Positions 1 through 8,442 of a DNA stretch of 64,000 nucleotides are shown in pieces. The stretch lies in contig JAEZIB010000102.1 in NCBI GenBank assembly GCA_023416275.1, positions 124,001-188,000 on the forward strand. The letters run 5' to 3'. A program made the translations under genes and the position numbers. Under the pieces are notes generated by a model. That model was not told the DNA's origin and did not search any database. It saw nothing but the letters and a program-made list of their open reading frames with translations. Position 1 is the first letter of the stretch, and each line of letters opens with the position of its first letter. The DNA is from Bacillota bacterium (GTDB taxonomy: Bacteria; Bacillota; Clostridia; Acetivibrionales; DSM-1351).

Positions 1-572
1 AGTACGGACATTGTGTAATCGAAATCGAACCAAGAGAGCCGGGAGAAGGTTACGAATTTGTAAACAAGATCACCGGTGGTGCTATTCCTAAGGAATACAT
101 CGGACCAATCGATGCGGGAATACAGGAAGCAATGAAAGCTGGTGTACTTGGCGGATATAGCGTAGTTGACATAAGAATCACTCTTATTGATGGTTCATAT
201 CACGAAGTTGACTCTTCTGAAATGGCGTTTAAGATTGCCGGCTCAATGGCGTTCAAAGATGGATGCAGAAAAGCAAGTCCTGTTCTCCTTGAACCAATAA
301 TGAAGGTTGACGTTAGCGTCCCTGAGGAATACATGGGAGACGTTATTGGCGGAATTAACTCAAGAAGAGGACGTATCGAAGGTATGGAAGCACGTTCTGG
401 AGCACAGAATATCAGAGCATTAGTGCCACTATCTGAGATGTTCGGATATGCTACTTCACTTCGTTCTTCAACACAAGGTAGAGGTAATTTCTCAATGGAA
501 ACAAGTCACTTTGAAGAAGTACCAAAGAGCATTCAAGAAAAGGTTCTAGCTGGTAGAAGTACCAATGAGTAA
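1..572 (+). CDS. fusA: Elongation factor G, C-terminal part (5' end outside window)
   Basis: This is the C-terminal ~190 residues of elongation factor G, the GTPase that moves tRNA and mRNA through the ribosome. The first complete codon in frame is at position 3, and the frame is open from the window edge to the TAA at 570-572. The visible protein includes the domain IV end (GGAIPKEYIGPIDAGIQEAM) and domain V with its EF-G hallmark segments (LEPIMKVDVSVPEEYMG, GGINSRRGRIEGME, LSEMFGYATSLRSSTQGRG). It sits directly upstream of tuf, the usual end of the rpsL-rpsG-fusA-tuf operon of Firmicutes. The gene is truncated only by the window edge. An internal ATG at 132 is not the real start. Confidence 0.97.
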   Translation, partial: YGHCVIEIEPREPGEGYEFVNKITGGAIPKEYIGPIDAGIQEAMKAGVLGGYSVVDIRITLIDGSYHEVDSSEMAFKIAGSMAFKDGCRKASPVLLEPIMKVDVSVPEEYMGDVIGGINSRRGRIEGMEARSGAQNIRALVPLSEMFGYATSLRSSTQGRGNFSMETSHFEEVPKSIQEKVLAGRSTNE

Positions 573-602
573 ACTCAACTTTGAGTAGGTAAGTGTTAAT
601 TG

Positions 603-667
603 CAAGAGCATAAGCTCTTGTTAAGGACAAAATATAAATCAAAATCTACTAAATAGCGCAATGCGCT
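603..667 (+). promoter_or_regulatory. Hairpins in the fusA-tuf spacer
   Basis: Two short perfect hairpins lie in the 118-nt fusA-tuf spacer: CAAGAGC/GCTCTTG (603-609 and 614-620) and AGCGC/GCGCT (655-667), the latter close to the tuf ribosome site. Neither has a U-tail, so they look like processing or translational-control structures rather than terminators. The role is inferred. Confidence 0.35.
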
Positions 668-690
668 TTAATGAAAGGATGGATTTTAAA

Positions 691-1893
691 ATGGGTAAGG
701 CTAAATTTGAAAGATCAAAACCACACGTTAATATTGGAACAATTGGTCACGTTGACCATGGTAAGACTTCTTTAACTGCAGCTATAACTAAGGTATTAGC
801 AATGTTGGGAAGAGCAGAAGTTAAAGACTACGGTTCAATAGACTCTGCACCAGAAGAAAGAGAAAGAGGTATCACAATCAATACTGCTCACGTTGAGTAT
901 GAAACTGAAACTAGACACTACGCTCACGTTGACTGCCCAGGCCATGCCGACTATGTTAAGAACATGATCACTGGTGCTGCTCAGATGGACGGTGCTATAT
1001 TAGTTGTTTCTGCTGCTGATGGTCCAATGCCTCAGACAAGAGAGCACATACTTCTATCAGGACAGGTTGGTGTTCCTTATATAGTAGTATTCTTAAACAA
1101 ATGCGATATGGTTGATGATGAAGAACTTATCGAATTAGTTGAAATGGAAGTTAGAGAATTATTAAGCTCATATGACTTCCCAGGTGATGATACTCCAATA
1201 GTAAGAGGATCAGCTCTTGTAGCATTAGAGTCAAATTCAACAGATCCTAACGCTGCTGAATATGCTCCAATTCTCGCTCTTATGGATGAAGTTGATAGAT
1301 ATATCCCAACTCCAGAGAGAGCAACTGACAAACCATTCTTAATGCCTGTCGAGGATGTATTCTCAATCACAGGTCGTGGTACTGTTGCTACTGGTAGAGT
1401 TGAAAGTGGTGTTGTTAAGGTTGGAGATGAAGTTGAAATCGTTGGTTTGATGGATGCTCCAAGAAAAACTGTTGTAACTGGTGTTGAAATGTTTAGAAAG
1501 CTTCTTGATCAAGCACAAGCTGGTGATAACATCGGTGCTCTTTTAAGAGGTATTCAGAGAACTGATATCGAAAGAGGACAGGTTCTTGCAAAGGTTGGAT
1601 CAATCAAACCTCACACATATTATGAAGGTCAGGTTTACGTTTTAACTCAAGCAGAAGGTGGAAGACATAAGCCATTCTTCAATGGTTATAGACCACAGTT
1701 CTACTTCAGAACTACTGACGTTACAGGTGTTATCGAGATTCCAGAAGGAACTGAGATGGTTATGCCTGGTGACCACATCACAATGAAGGTTAAGTTAATC
1801 ACTCCTATCGCTATGACAGAAGGACTTAAGTTTGCTATTCGTGAAGGTGGAAGAACTGTTGGTGCTGGTAACGTATCAAAGGTTATTGAATAA
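691..1893 (+). CDS. tuf: Elongation factor Tu
   Basis: EF-Tu carries aminoacyl-tRNA to the ribosomal A site in a GTP-dependent way. The 400-residue protein has all G motifs: P-loop GHVDHGK near residue 19, the switch I segment ERERGITI, DCPGH (G3) and NKCD (G4), followed by beta-barrel domains 2 and 3 ending in GGRTVGAGNVSKVIE. The ATG at 691 is chosen because it gives the canonical MGKAKFERSKPHVNIGTIGH amino end and has GAAAGGATGG just upstream. An in-frame ATG at 661 would add ten residues not found in the family. The gene is followed by a strong terminator and is the last gene of the translation operon. Confidence 0.98.
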   Translation: MGKAKFERSKPHVNIGTIGHVDHGKTSLTAAITKVLAMLGRAEVKDYGSIDSAPEERERGITINTAHVEYETETRHYAHVDCPGHADYVKNMITGAAQMDGAILVVSAADGPMPQTREHILLSGQVGVPYIVVFLNKCDMVDDEELIELVEMEVRELLSSYDFPGDDTPIVRGSALVALESNSTDPNAAEYAPILALMDEVDRYIPTPERATDKPFLMPVEDVFSITGRGTVATGRVESGVVKVGDEVEIVGLMDAPRKTVVTGVEMFRKLLDQAQAGDNIGALLRGIQRTDIERGQVLAKVGSIKPHTYYEGQVYVLTQAEGGRHKPFFNGYRPQFYFRTTDVTGVIEIPEGTEMVMPGDHITMKVKLITPIAMTEGLKFAIREGGRTVGAGNVSKVIE

Positions 1894-1912
1894 TAGTTAC
1901 TGAAAATATAAG

Positions 1913-1940
1913 GGAACCGATGAAAATCGGTTCCTTTTTT
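1913..1940 (+). terminator. Intrinsic terminator of tuf
   Basis: A perfect 9-bp stem GGAACCGAT/ATCGGTTCC with a GAAA tetraloop is followed by six T. It lies 20 nt after the tuf stop codon. Confidence 0.93.
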
Positions 1941-1954
1941 AACGGTTCTACGTC

Positions 1955-2106
1955 AATAGTTGGGGGTAGAACAGTAAACTGATGATTTTTATTGAGGGTC
2001 AATTGCTTTAACAGGTGATTGGCTCTTTGTACGTTTGTAAGGTATGAAGAATTCTAAGTCTGAAGTTATGGCTCCATGTAAATAGTTGGGCAGAACAGTA
2101 AACTGA
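1955..2106. repeat. Short direct repeat downstream of tuf
   Basis: The segments at 1955-1982 and 2081-2106 share AATAGTTGGG then AGAACAGTAAACTGA, differing only by a small indel between the two parts. The 362-nt gap after tuf (1894-2255) holds no gene that I can support, just these repeats, the tuf terminator and an inverted repeat at 2164-2202. Confidence 0.5.
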
Positions 2107-2163
2107 AAAAATTTTTGCATTTAAATACTATGATGAGTATGTGACTATAAGAAAACTAATAAC

Positions 2164-2202
2164 GCTAAGCATGCAGAGGAGGATAGCTCTAGTATGCTTA
2201 GC
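2164..2202 (-). terminator. Inverted repeat, probable terminator of the chemotaxis receptor gene
   Basis: A 9-bp inverted repeat GCTAAGCAT/ATGCTTAGC, with a small inner AGAG/CTCT pairing, lies beyond the 3' end of the receptor gene on the minus strand. On that strand it is followed by GTTATTAGTTTTC, a weak U-tract. Confidence 0.5.
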
Positions 2203-2255
2203 ATTATTAGTAATTGGTAAGTTTAGATAGTTTAGTTATTTATTTCAGAAAAGAA

Positions 2256-4433
2256 TTATATTTTAAATATTGAAATAGCCTTTTCCAAATCATCAGACAT
2301 TGTCTGTAAAGTGTTAGCATACTCGGCTAATTCTTTAGAAGCACTCATCTGAGTAAGAGTACTTTCGAATATCTCGCCGCTTGTCACAGCCGACTGTTCT
2401 GAAACAGCTGATATACTTTGCATAGATTCAAGGACATTTTCTTTTGAGTTCATTATACTAGATACAGATTGTGACATCTTATCCATATTTTCAATAATTT
2501 TATCCATTGATGCAAATATAGTTTTAAAGGTATGATCTGCATCATTGACGGTATTTAACTGTTCTTGAATTAACAAGCTAGAACTAGTTGCTTCTGCGAC
2601 AGCTTGCTCAGTTTTTAACTGGGCTTTTGATATAATTTCGCTAATATTTACTGAAGCTGATTTAGAATGATCGGCTAGTTTTTTAACCTCAGATGCAACA
2701 ATTGCAAAACCTTTTCCTGCTTCACCTGCACGTGCGGCTTCTATAGAAGCGTTCAGAGAAAGTAAATTTGTTTGCTCAGATATGCCAACGATAACTTTGA
2801 CAATTTTTTGTATTTCTTTCATACTAGCACTTAATTCAGATATATTTTTTACTATTCTATCCGAAGCAGAACTTGTCTGATGTGATTTAATATTTAGAGC
2901 ATTTACTACCTCAGAAGCACCTTCACTTAATGCTTTGGTGTGTCCTACAACTTGAGCGACATCCTTCATATTGTCTCCAACTATATTAATTTCATTAGAG
3001 AGTACGCTCATTGTTTCAACGCCGTCGTTAATATCATTAGCTTGCTCATTTGCACCTTCAGCGATTTGTTTGATTGTAATAGAAACTTGTTGAGAGAGCT
3101 TATTACTTTCGCTTGATGAAATTGCAATCTTATTGGAAAAATCAAGTATCTTTTGAGCAGACAGCTTAACTTTTTCAACTAGAGCATTTATATTAACCAA
3201 CATGGAGTTAAAGTTTCTACTAATATCAGATAGTTCATCATTTCCGTTATCATCAATTGTAATTGTTAAGTCACCATCCTTAGCCTTTTTCATGAAATGA
3301 ACTAGATTAACAGATGGTATTGATATACTCTTTGAAATTAACAGTGATACTAATACAGCAAATAATATGCATATAATACCAAAAATAATTATGTTATTTC
3401 TTAAATCATCAGCTGAGCTATTTAAATGATAGTATGGAATTACGGAAACTATATACCAGTCATTTATTTTTAGAGAAGAATATGTAATCAAACAGTTTTC
3501 ATCATTACATGTTGATTCAAAATTACCTTCTGGAGTATTTAACTCTGTAATTTTCTGCGCTATAGTTTTTGATATATCAGTTGATTGAAATACTGGGAAA
3601 TTATCTCCTCTCGAAGAAATAATAGTTCCATCTTTAGCCACAATAAATATATCAAAAGGTTTATCTGTATATTTATCAGTACCGATATCTAAGCCCTCAT
3701 AGCTTCCAGTAAATAATCTTTCATCTGGTATTTGAGTTATAACACCTAAATAATCACCAGTTATTATGGAAAATATAGATTTACTAATACCTACCACTTT
3801 TTGACCATTTAAAGAGTACTGAACCCATTTAGTAGTTTTTATATCTTGGGCTGAATCTAAAATATCTTTATTATTTTCCAAAATAGATGAATTACCTAAT
3901 ATAGTCTCATAATCTTTTGTAGCATACAAACCAAAGGATTTAATTGCATCATTGCTAGAAATGTTTGACTGAAAAGTATCTACTAATTTTTGTTTCTCAT
4001 CGAAACGAATATTTTCATCGCCACTAACATATTTGTCCAAAGAGTTTTGTAAGGTGGTATTAATTGCAAAACTAGCAGCATAGTCTTCAAAATTTTTGAT
4101 ATTATTTGCAAGAATAGTACTAGTTTGATTTAGAACTTGTTGAGAGTAGCTCTTGACATTATCATTAATTGCCTTAGATGATTTATTATATGTATATACC
4201 GAGGTAAATACAAGCAAAAGAAGAATAATAAGGACAAATGATAAAATAAGCCTTGTTTGAATTCTAATTTTTCTTAGGAAACTGTACCAGGGAGAAGTAG
4301 CAGCATTAGTTGCAACTCTTCTGAATTTATTTTTTTTGAATGAGGTACTAACATTATTTAATGCTGCTACTTTTGCCGATTTCTTGCTGAATGGTTTTTT
4401 AATGATTGATACGATATGTGGTATAAATTTCAT
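2256..4433 (-). CDS. Methyl-accepting chemotaxis protein with extracellular sensor
   Basis: This is a membrane chemoreceptor that passes ligand signals to CheA/CheW. In order it has a short basic cytoplasmic N-terminus, a transmembrane helix (LILSFVLIILLLLVF), an extracellular Cache-like sensor of ~280 residues, a second transmembrane helix (IIIFGIICILFAVLVSLLIS), a HAMP region and a long signalling coiled coil. The coiled coil contains the conserved hairpin tip EQTNLLSLNASIEAARAGE. The start at 4433 is chosen because AGGAGGGGG lies 7 nt upstream. An upstream in-frame ATG at 4514 has no ribosome site. The protein is 725 residues long. The ligand cannot be told from sequence. It stands alone, transcribed away from the flavodiiron gene. 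Confidence 0.9.
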   Translation of the reverse strand: MKFIPHIVSIIKKPFSKKSAKVAALNNVSTSFKKNKFRRVATNAATSPWYSFLRKIRIQTRLILSFVLIILLLLVFTSVYTYNKSSKAINDNVKSYSQQVLNQTSTILANNIKNFEDYAASFAINTTLQNSLDKYVSGDENIRFDEKQKLVDTFQSNISSNDAIKSFGLYATKDYETILGNSSILENNKDILDSAQDIKTTKWVQYSLNGQKVVGISKSIFSIITGDYLGVITQIPDERLFTGSYEGLDIGTDKYTDKPFDIFIVAKDGTIISSRGDNFPVFQSTDISKTIAQKITELNTPEGNFESTCNDENCLITYSSLKINDWYIVSVIPYYHLNSSADDLRNNIIIFGIICILFAVLVSLLISKSISIPSVNLVHFMKKAKDGDLTITIDDNGNDELSDISRNFNSMLVNINALVEKVKLSAQKILDFSNKIAISSSESNKLSQQVSITIKQIAEGANEQANDINDGVETMSVLSNEINIVGDNMKDVAQVVGHTKALSEGASEVVNALNIKSHQTSSASDRIVKNISELSASMKEIQKIVKVIVGISEQTNLLSLNASIEAARAGEAGKGFAIVASEVKKLADHSKSASVNISEIISKAQLKTEQAVAEATSSSLLIQEQLNTVNDADHTFKTIFASMDKIIENMDKMSQSVSSIMNSKENVLESMQSISAVSEQSAVTSGEIFESTLTQMSASKELAEYANTLQTMSDDLEKAISIFKI

Positions 4434-4594
4434 GATAATTCCCCCTCCTAATAAACCCAAAATAATGGGCACTACATAAATCCATATATACAAGCAAGTA
4501 TGAACAAAAAACACAATTTAAATATATCCATTACTATGTAATTTAAGTAAAATACTTATTGATTGATTAATTCAGCATAAATATCGATGTCGTT

Positions 4595-4756
4595 GACAAT
4601 AAAATACATACTCGTATTTTTGAAGGAATACCTTTAAATTATACTTTCTCAATAAATTATAGTATAAATATTCTTCACGCTGAAGCTAATTCCTCTATTA
4701 AATTTAAACTACGCATAAATGTCTCACAAAAGACAATAAAATACACATTCGTATTT
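4595..4756. repeat. 25-bp direct repeat between divergent mcp and flavodiiron genes
   Basis: Copies at 4595-4619 and 4732-4756 share GACAATAAAATACA, then two differing bases, then TCGTATTT. They lie in the 473-nt spacer between the divergently transcribed receptor and flavodiiron genes, where regulator binding sites would be expected. Function is unknown. Confidence 0.55.
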
Positions 4757-4906
4757 ATAAATAGAATTATAATGGTTAATATATTACTTTGTGTGGTAAA
4801 ATAATATTTAATATAAATATTACTAGAATGTTTATTATACAATAAAAAGGGTATAAAAAAAAAGTACTAATTTACTTAATGTGATGATTGAGAGGATGGT
4901 AATTAT

Positions 4907-6094
4907 ATGCAGGAGATTAAAAAAAATATATATTGGTGTGGTATTAGGGATTGGGGACTTGGAGTTTTCCATGGACATGAGCTGTCAACGCATAGAGGTT
5001 CTTCTTATAACTCATATTTGATTAAGGATAAAAAAACTGTCCTAGTTGATACAGTATGGGATCCATATAAAGAAAAGTTTGTTGAAGATTTAGAAAAAAA
5101 TGTTGGTCTTAAAAATATAGATGCTATTGTAATTAATCACATGGAACCTGATCATGGCGGCAGTTTGGGACTTATTATGGAAAGAATACCAAATACTCCG
5201 ATATACTGCACAAAAAATGGTGCTGAGATTATTAAGAAATATTTCGGTAAGGATTGGAATTTTAATATTGTTAAAACTGGTGATATATTAGACTTAGGAG
5301 AATATAAGTTAAATTTTGTTGAAATGCAGATGCTTCATTGGCCAGATAGCTTAATGGAATATGTGGATGGAGCAAAGCTTGTAATTTCAAATGATGCATT
5401 TGGACAACATTATTGTGGTACAAGTTTGTTTAATGATGAGAACGACCAGTGTGAAATACATCAAGAGGCAATTAAATATTTTGCAAATATACTGGCACCT
5501 TTTAGACCTCTGATTATAAAGAAAATAGAACAAATATTGGCTATGAATTTAGACATAGATATGATTGCTCCTAGCCATGGTATTATATGGAGGACAAATC
5601 CTGTCCAAATAATTGAGAAATATCTCAGTTGGTCAGATCCTAATTATAATGAAGGCTATGCAGTAATTATCTACGATACTATGTATCATGCAACAAGAGA
5701 TATGGCTGAAGCCATTGCAATGGGCTTAGAGGAAGAAGGTATTAAATACAAATTATTTAATGCTGCTACAAAGGATAGAAGTGATTTAAACGTTGAGATA
5801 TTCAAATCAAATGCAGTACTACTTGGCAGTTGCACAGTGAATAATTCTGTTTTAAGAGAAACAGCCTCTTTGCTAGATGAGATAAAGAGTTTAAAGGTTA
5901 AGAATAAGCTGGCCTTTGGTTTTGGAGCTTATGGATGGAGCGGTGAAGCTCATAAGATAATTAGTCAGAAGCTTAGTGAGGCAGGTTTGACAATAAGCCA
6001 AGAGCCACTTGGAGTTAGATATAAGTCATCTGCTGAAGAAATTGAAAAATGTGTTGAGGCAGGTAGAAATATTGCAAAACAGTTAAAGGCTTAA
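4907..6094 (+). CDS. Flavodiiron protein (A-type flavoprotein, oxygen/NO reductase)
   Basis: Flavodiiron proteins reduce O2 to water or NO to N2O in the cytoplasm of anaerobes, with electrons from rubredoxin or F420-type donors. The 395-residue protein has the N-terminal metallo-beta-lactamase-like domain with diiron ligands H78-x-E80-x-D82-H83, H144, D163 and H224, and a C-terminal flavodoxin-like domain from about residue 250 (AVIIYDTMYHATRDMAEAIA) that binds FMN. There is no C-terminal rubredoxin fusion. The start ATG is preceded by GAGAGGATGG. It is monocistronic, with a terminator at 6328. The specific substrate cannot be told from sequence, so FprA/Roo/NorV-like is as far as I go. Confidence 0.93.
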   Translation: MQEIKKNIYWCGIRDWGLGVFHGHELSTHRGSSYNSYLIKDKKTVLVDTVWDPYKEKFVEDLEKNVGLKNIDAIVINHMEPDHGGSLGLIMERIPNTPIYCTKNGAEIIKKYFGKDWNFNIVKTGDILDLGEYKLNFVEMQMLHWPDSLMEYVDGAKLVISNDAFGQHYCGTSLFNDENDQCEIHQEAIKYFANILAPFRPLIIKKIEQILAMNLDIDMIAPSHGIIWRTNPVQIIEKYLSWSDPNYNEGYAVIIYDTMYHATRDMAEAIAMGLEEEGIKYKLFNAATKDRSDLNVEIFKSNAVLLGSCTVNNSVLRETASLLDEIKSLKVKNKLAFGFGAYGWSGEAHKIISQKLSEAGLTISQEPLGVRYKSSAEEIEKCVEAGRNIAKQLKA

Positions 6095-6327
6095 TTCTAT
6101 TTTTGCAGAAAATTATAAGCACAAAGTTGATAACTTAATTTAAATTATATAAAGACTATATCATTTTTTAATCTTCTTATCTGATTATAGACGTGGTTTG
6201 TACATTTTCCAATAATGTATTTGTTGTAAATTTTGTATTTAAATCAGATAGAAATTTAGCTTTATGAATGATAGTATATTTTTTAACAAAATACTTCTTA
6301 CGGCAATATAATTATGATATAATAAAT

Positions 6328-6373
6328 GCTGGTGTTTTAAGATACTTTATCTGAAAATACCAGCTTTTGTTTT
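6328..6373 (+). terminator. Intrinsic terminator downstream of flavodiiron gene
   Basis: An 11-bp stem (6328-6338 with 6354-6364, one G-U pair) GCTGGTGTTTT/AAAATACCAGC is followed by TTTTGTTTT. It lies 234 nt after the flavodiiron stop, in a 526-nt spacer that otherwise holds only possible promoter elements (TTGACT at 6491 with TACATA 17 nt later). Confidence 0.8.
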
Positions 6374-6620
6374 ACTAAAGTCAATAATAATCAGCTGAAG
6401 AGGACAATAATATATTGTCTGGTTAGTGGGGCTTTGACAGTGTGGTTGGAGCTTCAAATATCGTTTGACAGCATATTTATATGATATAAATTGACTTTTT
6501 TGTATAGCATTAGTACATAGATGTGAATCCTCAGCTTATCGGTAGTTTGCTTGACTCATGTTTTGCTCATAGCTGCTAAGCTGAATAAATTTAAAATAGC
6601 TATTGAAGGAGGAAGTTAAA

Positions 6621-7313
6621 ATGAATTACTCACATGAAGTTGAAAATATGTGTGTTGTAAAAAAAGGTCCAAATCATGGTCCTGCTCCAATACCTGAAGA
6701 AGGTAAATGGGTAAAAGTAAAAGAAGTTAAAGATATTTCTGGTTTGTCACATGGTGTAGGCTGGTGTGCACCACAGCAGGGAACTTGTAAGCTTACACTA
6801 AATATTAAAGAAGGTATTATAGAGGAATCCTTAGTTGAAACATTAGGTTGCTCAGGTATGACTCACTCAGCTGCAATGGCTGCTGAAATATTACCAGGTA
6901 AAACTTTACTTGAAGCATTAAATACAGATTTAGTCTGTGATGCTATTAACGTTGCTATGAGAGAGATATTCCTCCAGTTAGTATACGGAAGAACACAGTC
7001 TGCTTTCTCAGAAGACGGTCTTGTAATTGGTGCAGGACTTGAAGATTTAGGTAAAGGCTTGCGTTCACAGGTTGGAACAATGTTTTCAACTAAGGCAAAG
7101 GGTGTTAGATATTTGGAAATGGCTGAAGGCTATGTACTCAATATCGGACTTGATGCAGATGGAGAAGTAATTGGATATAAGTTTATACACCTTGGTAAGA
7201 TGATGGAAGCTATTAAAAAGGGTGTTGATCCAAAAGAAGCTTATGAAAAGAACATCGGTACATATGGAAGATATGCTGACGCAGTAAAAACAATAGATCC
7301 AAGAGAAGAATAA
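6621..7313 (+). CDS. NifU/IscU-like iron-sulfur scaffold protein
   Basis: A 230-residue protein of the clostridial family annotated as iron-sulfur cluster assembly scaffold. Visible cysteines fit such a role: GWCAPQQGTCKL and ETLGCSGMTHSAAMAAEIL, the latter resembling the NifU N-terminal Cys-Gly-Asp/Ser region. The ATG at 6621 has a perfect AGGAGG 7 nt upstream; an in-frame TTG at 6603 lies before that site and is rejected. The gene is 19 nt ahead of the GGGtGRT gene and surely co-transcribed with it. This pairing is conserved in Clostridia, although the joint biochemical role has not, to my knowledge, been worked out. Confidence 0.8.
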   Translation: MNYSHEVENMCVVKKGPNHGPAPIPEEGKWVKVKEVKDISGLSHGVGWCAPQQGTCKLTLNIKEGIIEESLVETLGCSGMTHSAAMAAEILPGKTLLEALNTDLVCDAINVAMREIFLQLVYGRTQSAFSEDGLVIGAGLEDLGKGLRSQVGTMFSTKAKGVRYLEMAEGYVLNIGLDADGEVIGYKFIHLGKMMEAIKKGVDPKEAYEKNIGTYGRYADAVKTIDPREE

Positions 7314-7332
7314 TAAGAGAGAGGTGATACTA

Positions 7333-8331
7333 GTGGTTAATTTCGAAGGTTATGGAAGAAGAATAGATACAATAAATAAGTGTTTAGCTGAGTATGGTTT
7401 TACCAGCTTAGAGGAAGTTAAGGAACTATGTACATCAAAAGGCATAGACGTTGACGGTATCGTTAGAGGAATACAGCCAATCGCATTTGAAAATGCAGTA
7501 TGGGCTTACACTTTAGGATGCGGTATTGCACTTAAAAAGGGATTAAAAAATGCAGCAGAAGCAGCAGAAGCTATCGGACTTGGCTTACAAGCTTTCTGTA
7601 TTCCAGGTTCAGTTGCTGATTCAAGAAAAGTTGGTATAGGACATGGAAATCTTGCATCAATGCTGTTAAAAGAAGAAACTAAATGTTTCGCTTTCCTTGC
7701 AGGACATGAATCCTTTGCTGCTGCTGAGGGTGCTATCGGTATAGCAAAGACAGCTAACAAGGTTAGAAAAGAACCTTTAAAGGTTATATTAAATGGACTT
7801 GGTAAAGATGCTGCTCTAATTATTTCAAGAATTAATGGTTTTACATATGTTGAAACAGATTATGATTTTGCAACTGATACATTAAATATCGTTAGAACAA
7901 AAGCATACTCAGATGGCGAAAAAGCTAAAGTTAAATGCTACGGAGCAAACGATGTTCTTGAAGGCGTTGCAATAATGAAACAAGAAAGTGTTGACGTTTC
8001 TATTACAGGTAACTCAACTAACCCAACAAGATTCCAGCACTTAGTTGCAGGAACTTATAAGAAATGGGCTACAGAAAATGGAAAGAAATACTTCTCAGTT
8101 GCTTCAGGTGGAGGAACTGGAAGAACATTACATCCAGATAACGTTGCTGCTGGTCCTGCTTCATATGGTTTGACTGATTCAATGGGTAGAATGCACGGAG
8201 ATGCTCAGTTCGCTGGTTCATCTTCAGTTCCTGCTCACGTTGAAATGATGGGTCTTATCGGAGCTGGTAACAACCCAATGGTTGGTATGACAGTTGCTAT
8301 TGCAGTTGCTATTGAAGAGAATTCAAAGTAG
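7333..8331 (+). CDS. GGGtGRT family protein (Pfam GGGtGRT), intact copy at island junction
   Basis: A 332-residue protein of the family named after its motif, present here as ASGGGTGRTLHPDNVAAGPA. The biochemical function is not established; its constant partner is the NifU-like scaffold gene upstream. The GTG at 7333 is chosen as start (GAGAGGTGAT 5-12 nt upstream), giving MVNFEGYGRR; a GTG at 7324 overlaps that ribosome site. The last 32 codons lie in a 99-bp segment repeated at 20869, so the 3' end now present was supplied by the integrated island. The three base differences from the displaced original end are all synonymous, so the protein is unchanged. Confidence 0.88.
   Translation: MVNFEGYGRRIDTINKCLAEYGFTSLEEVKELCTSKGIDVDGIVRGIQPIAFENAVWAYTLGCGIALKKGLKNAAEAAEAIGLGLQAFCIPGSVADSRKVGIGHGNLASMLLKEETKCFAFLAGHESFAAAEGAIGIAKTANKVRKEPLKVILNGLGKDAALIISRINGFTYVETDYDFATDTLNIVRTKAYSDGEKAKVKCYGANDVLEGVAIMKQESVDVSITGNSTNPTRFQHLVAGTYKKWATENGKKYFSVASGGGTGRTLHPDNVAAGPASYGLTDSMGRMHGDAQFAGSSSVPAHVEMMGLIGAGNNPMVGMTVAIAVAIEENSK
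8232..8330 (+). repeat. attL: left direct repeat of island 1
   Basis: This 99-bp segment, the 3' end of the GGGtGRT gene, matches 20869-20967 with only three mismatches (8265, 8304, 8322). All three fall at third codon positions. It marks the left junction of the integrated element. The crossover core lies in one of the uninterrupted identical blocks, the longest being 8266-8303. Confidence 0.9.
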
Positions 8332-8374
8332 GGGTTTCTGAGGTTTTGCTATAATAAGTAAGTATAAAATATAT

Positions 8375-8421
8375 AACACACGTTATTTTGATGATTTTTA
8401 TAATGACGTGTGTTATTTTTT
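8375..8421 (+). terminator. Terminator supplied by island 1 for the GGGtGRT gene
   Basis: A 13-bp stem (8375-8387 with 8402-8414; outer half AACACACGT/ACGTGTGTT) is followed by ATTTTTT. It stands 43 nt after the stop of the GGGtGRT gene but inside the island. The gene's original terminator is at 20998. Confidence 0.88.
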
Positions 8422-8442
8422 ATGCACTTTTAGGAGGGTTTT

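Noticed and set aside
6465..6490. TTGACA...TATAAA promoter ahead of the NifU-like gene
   Set aside because: The spacer would be only 14 nt; the TTGACT/TACATA pair at 6491 is a better but still weak candidate.
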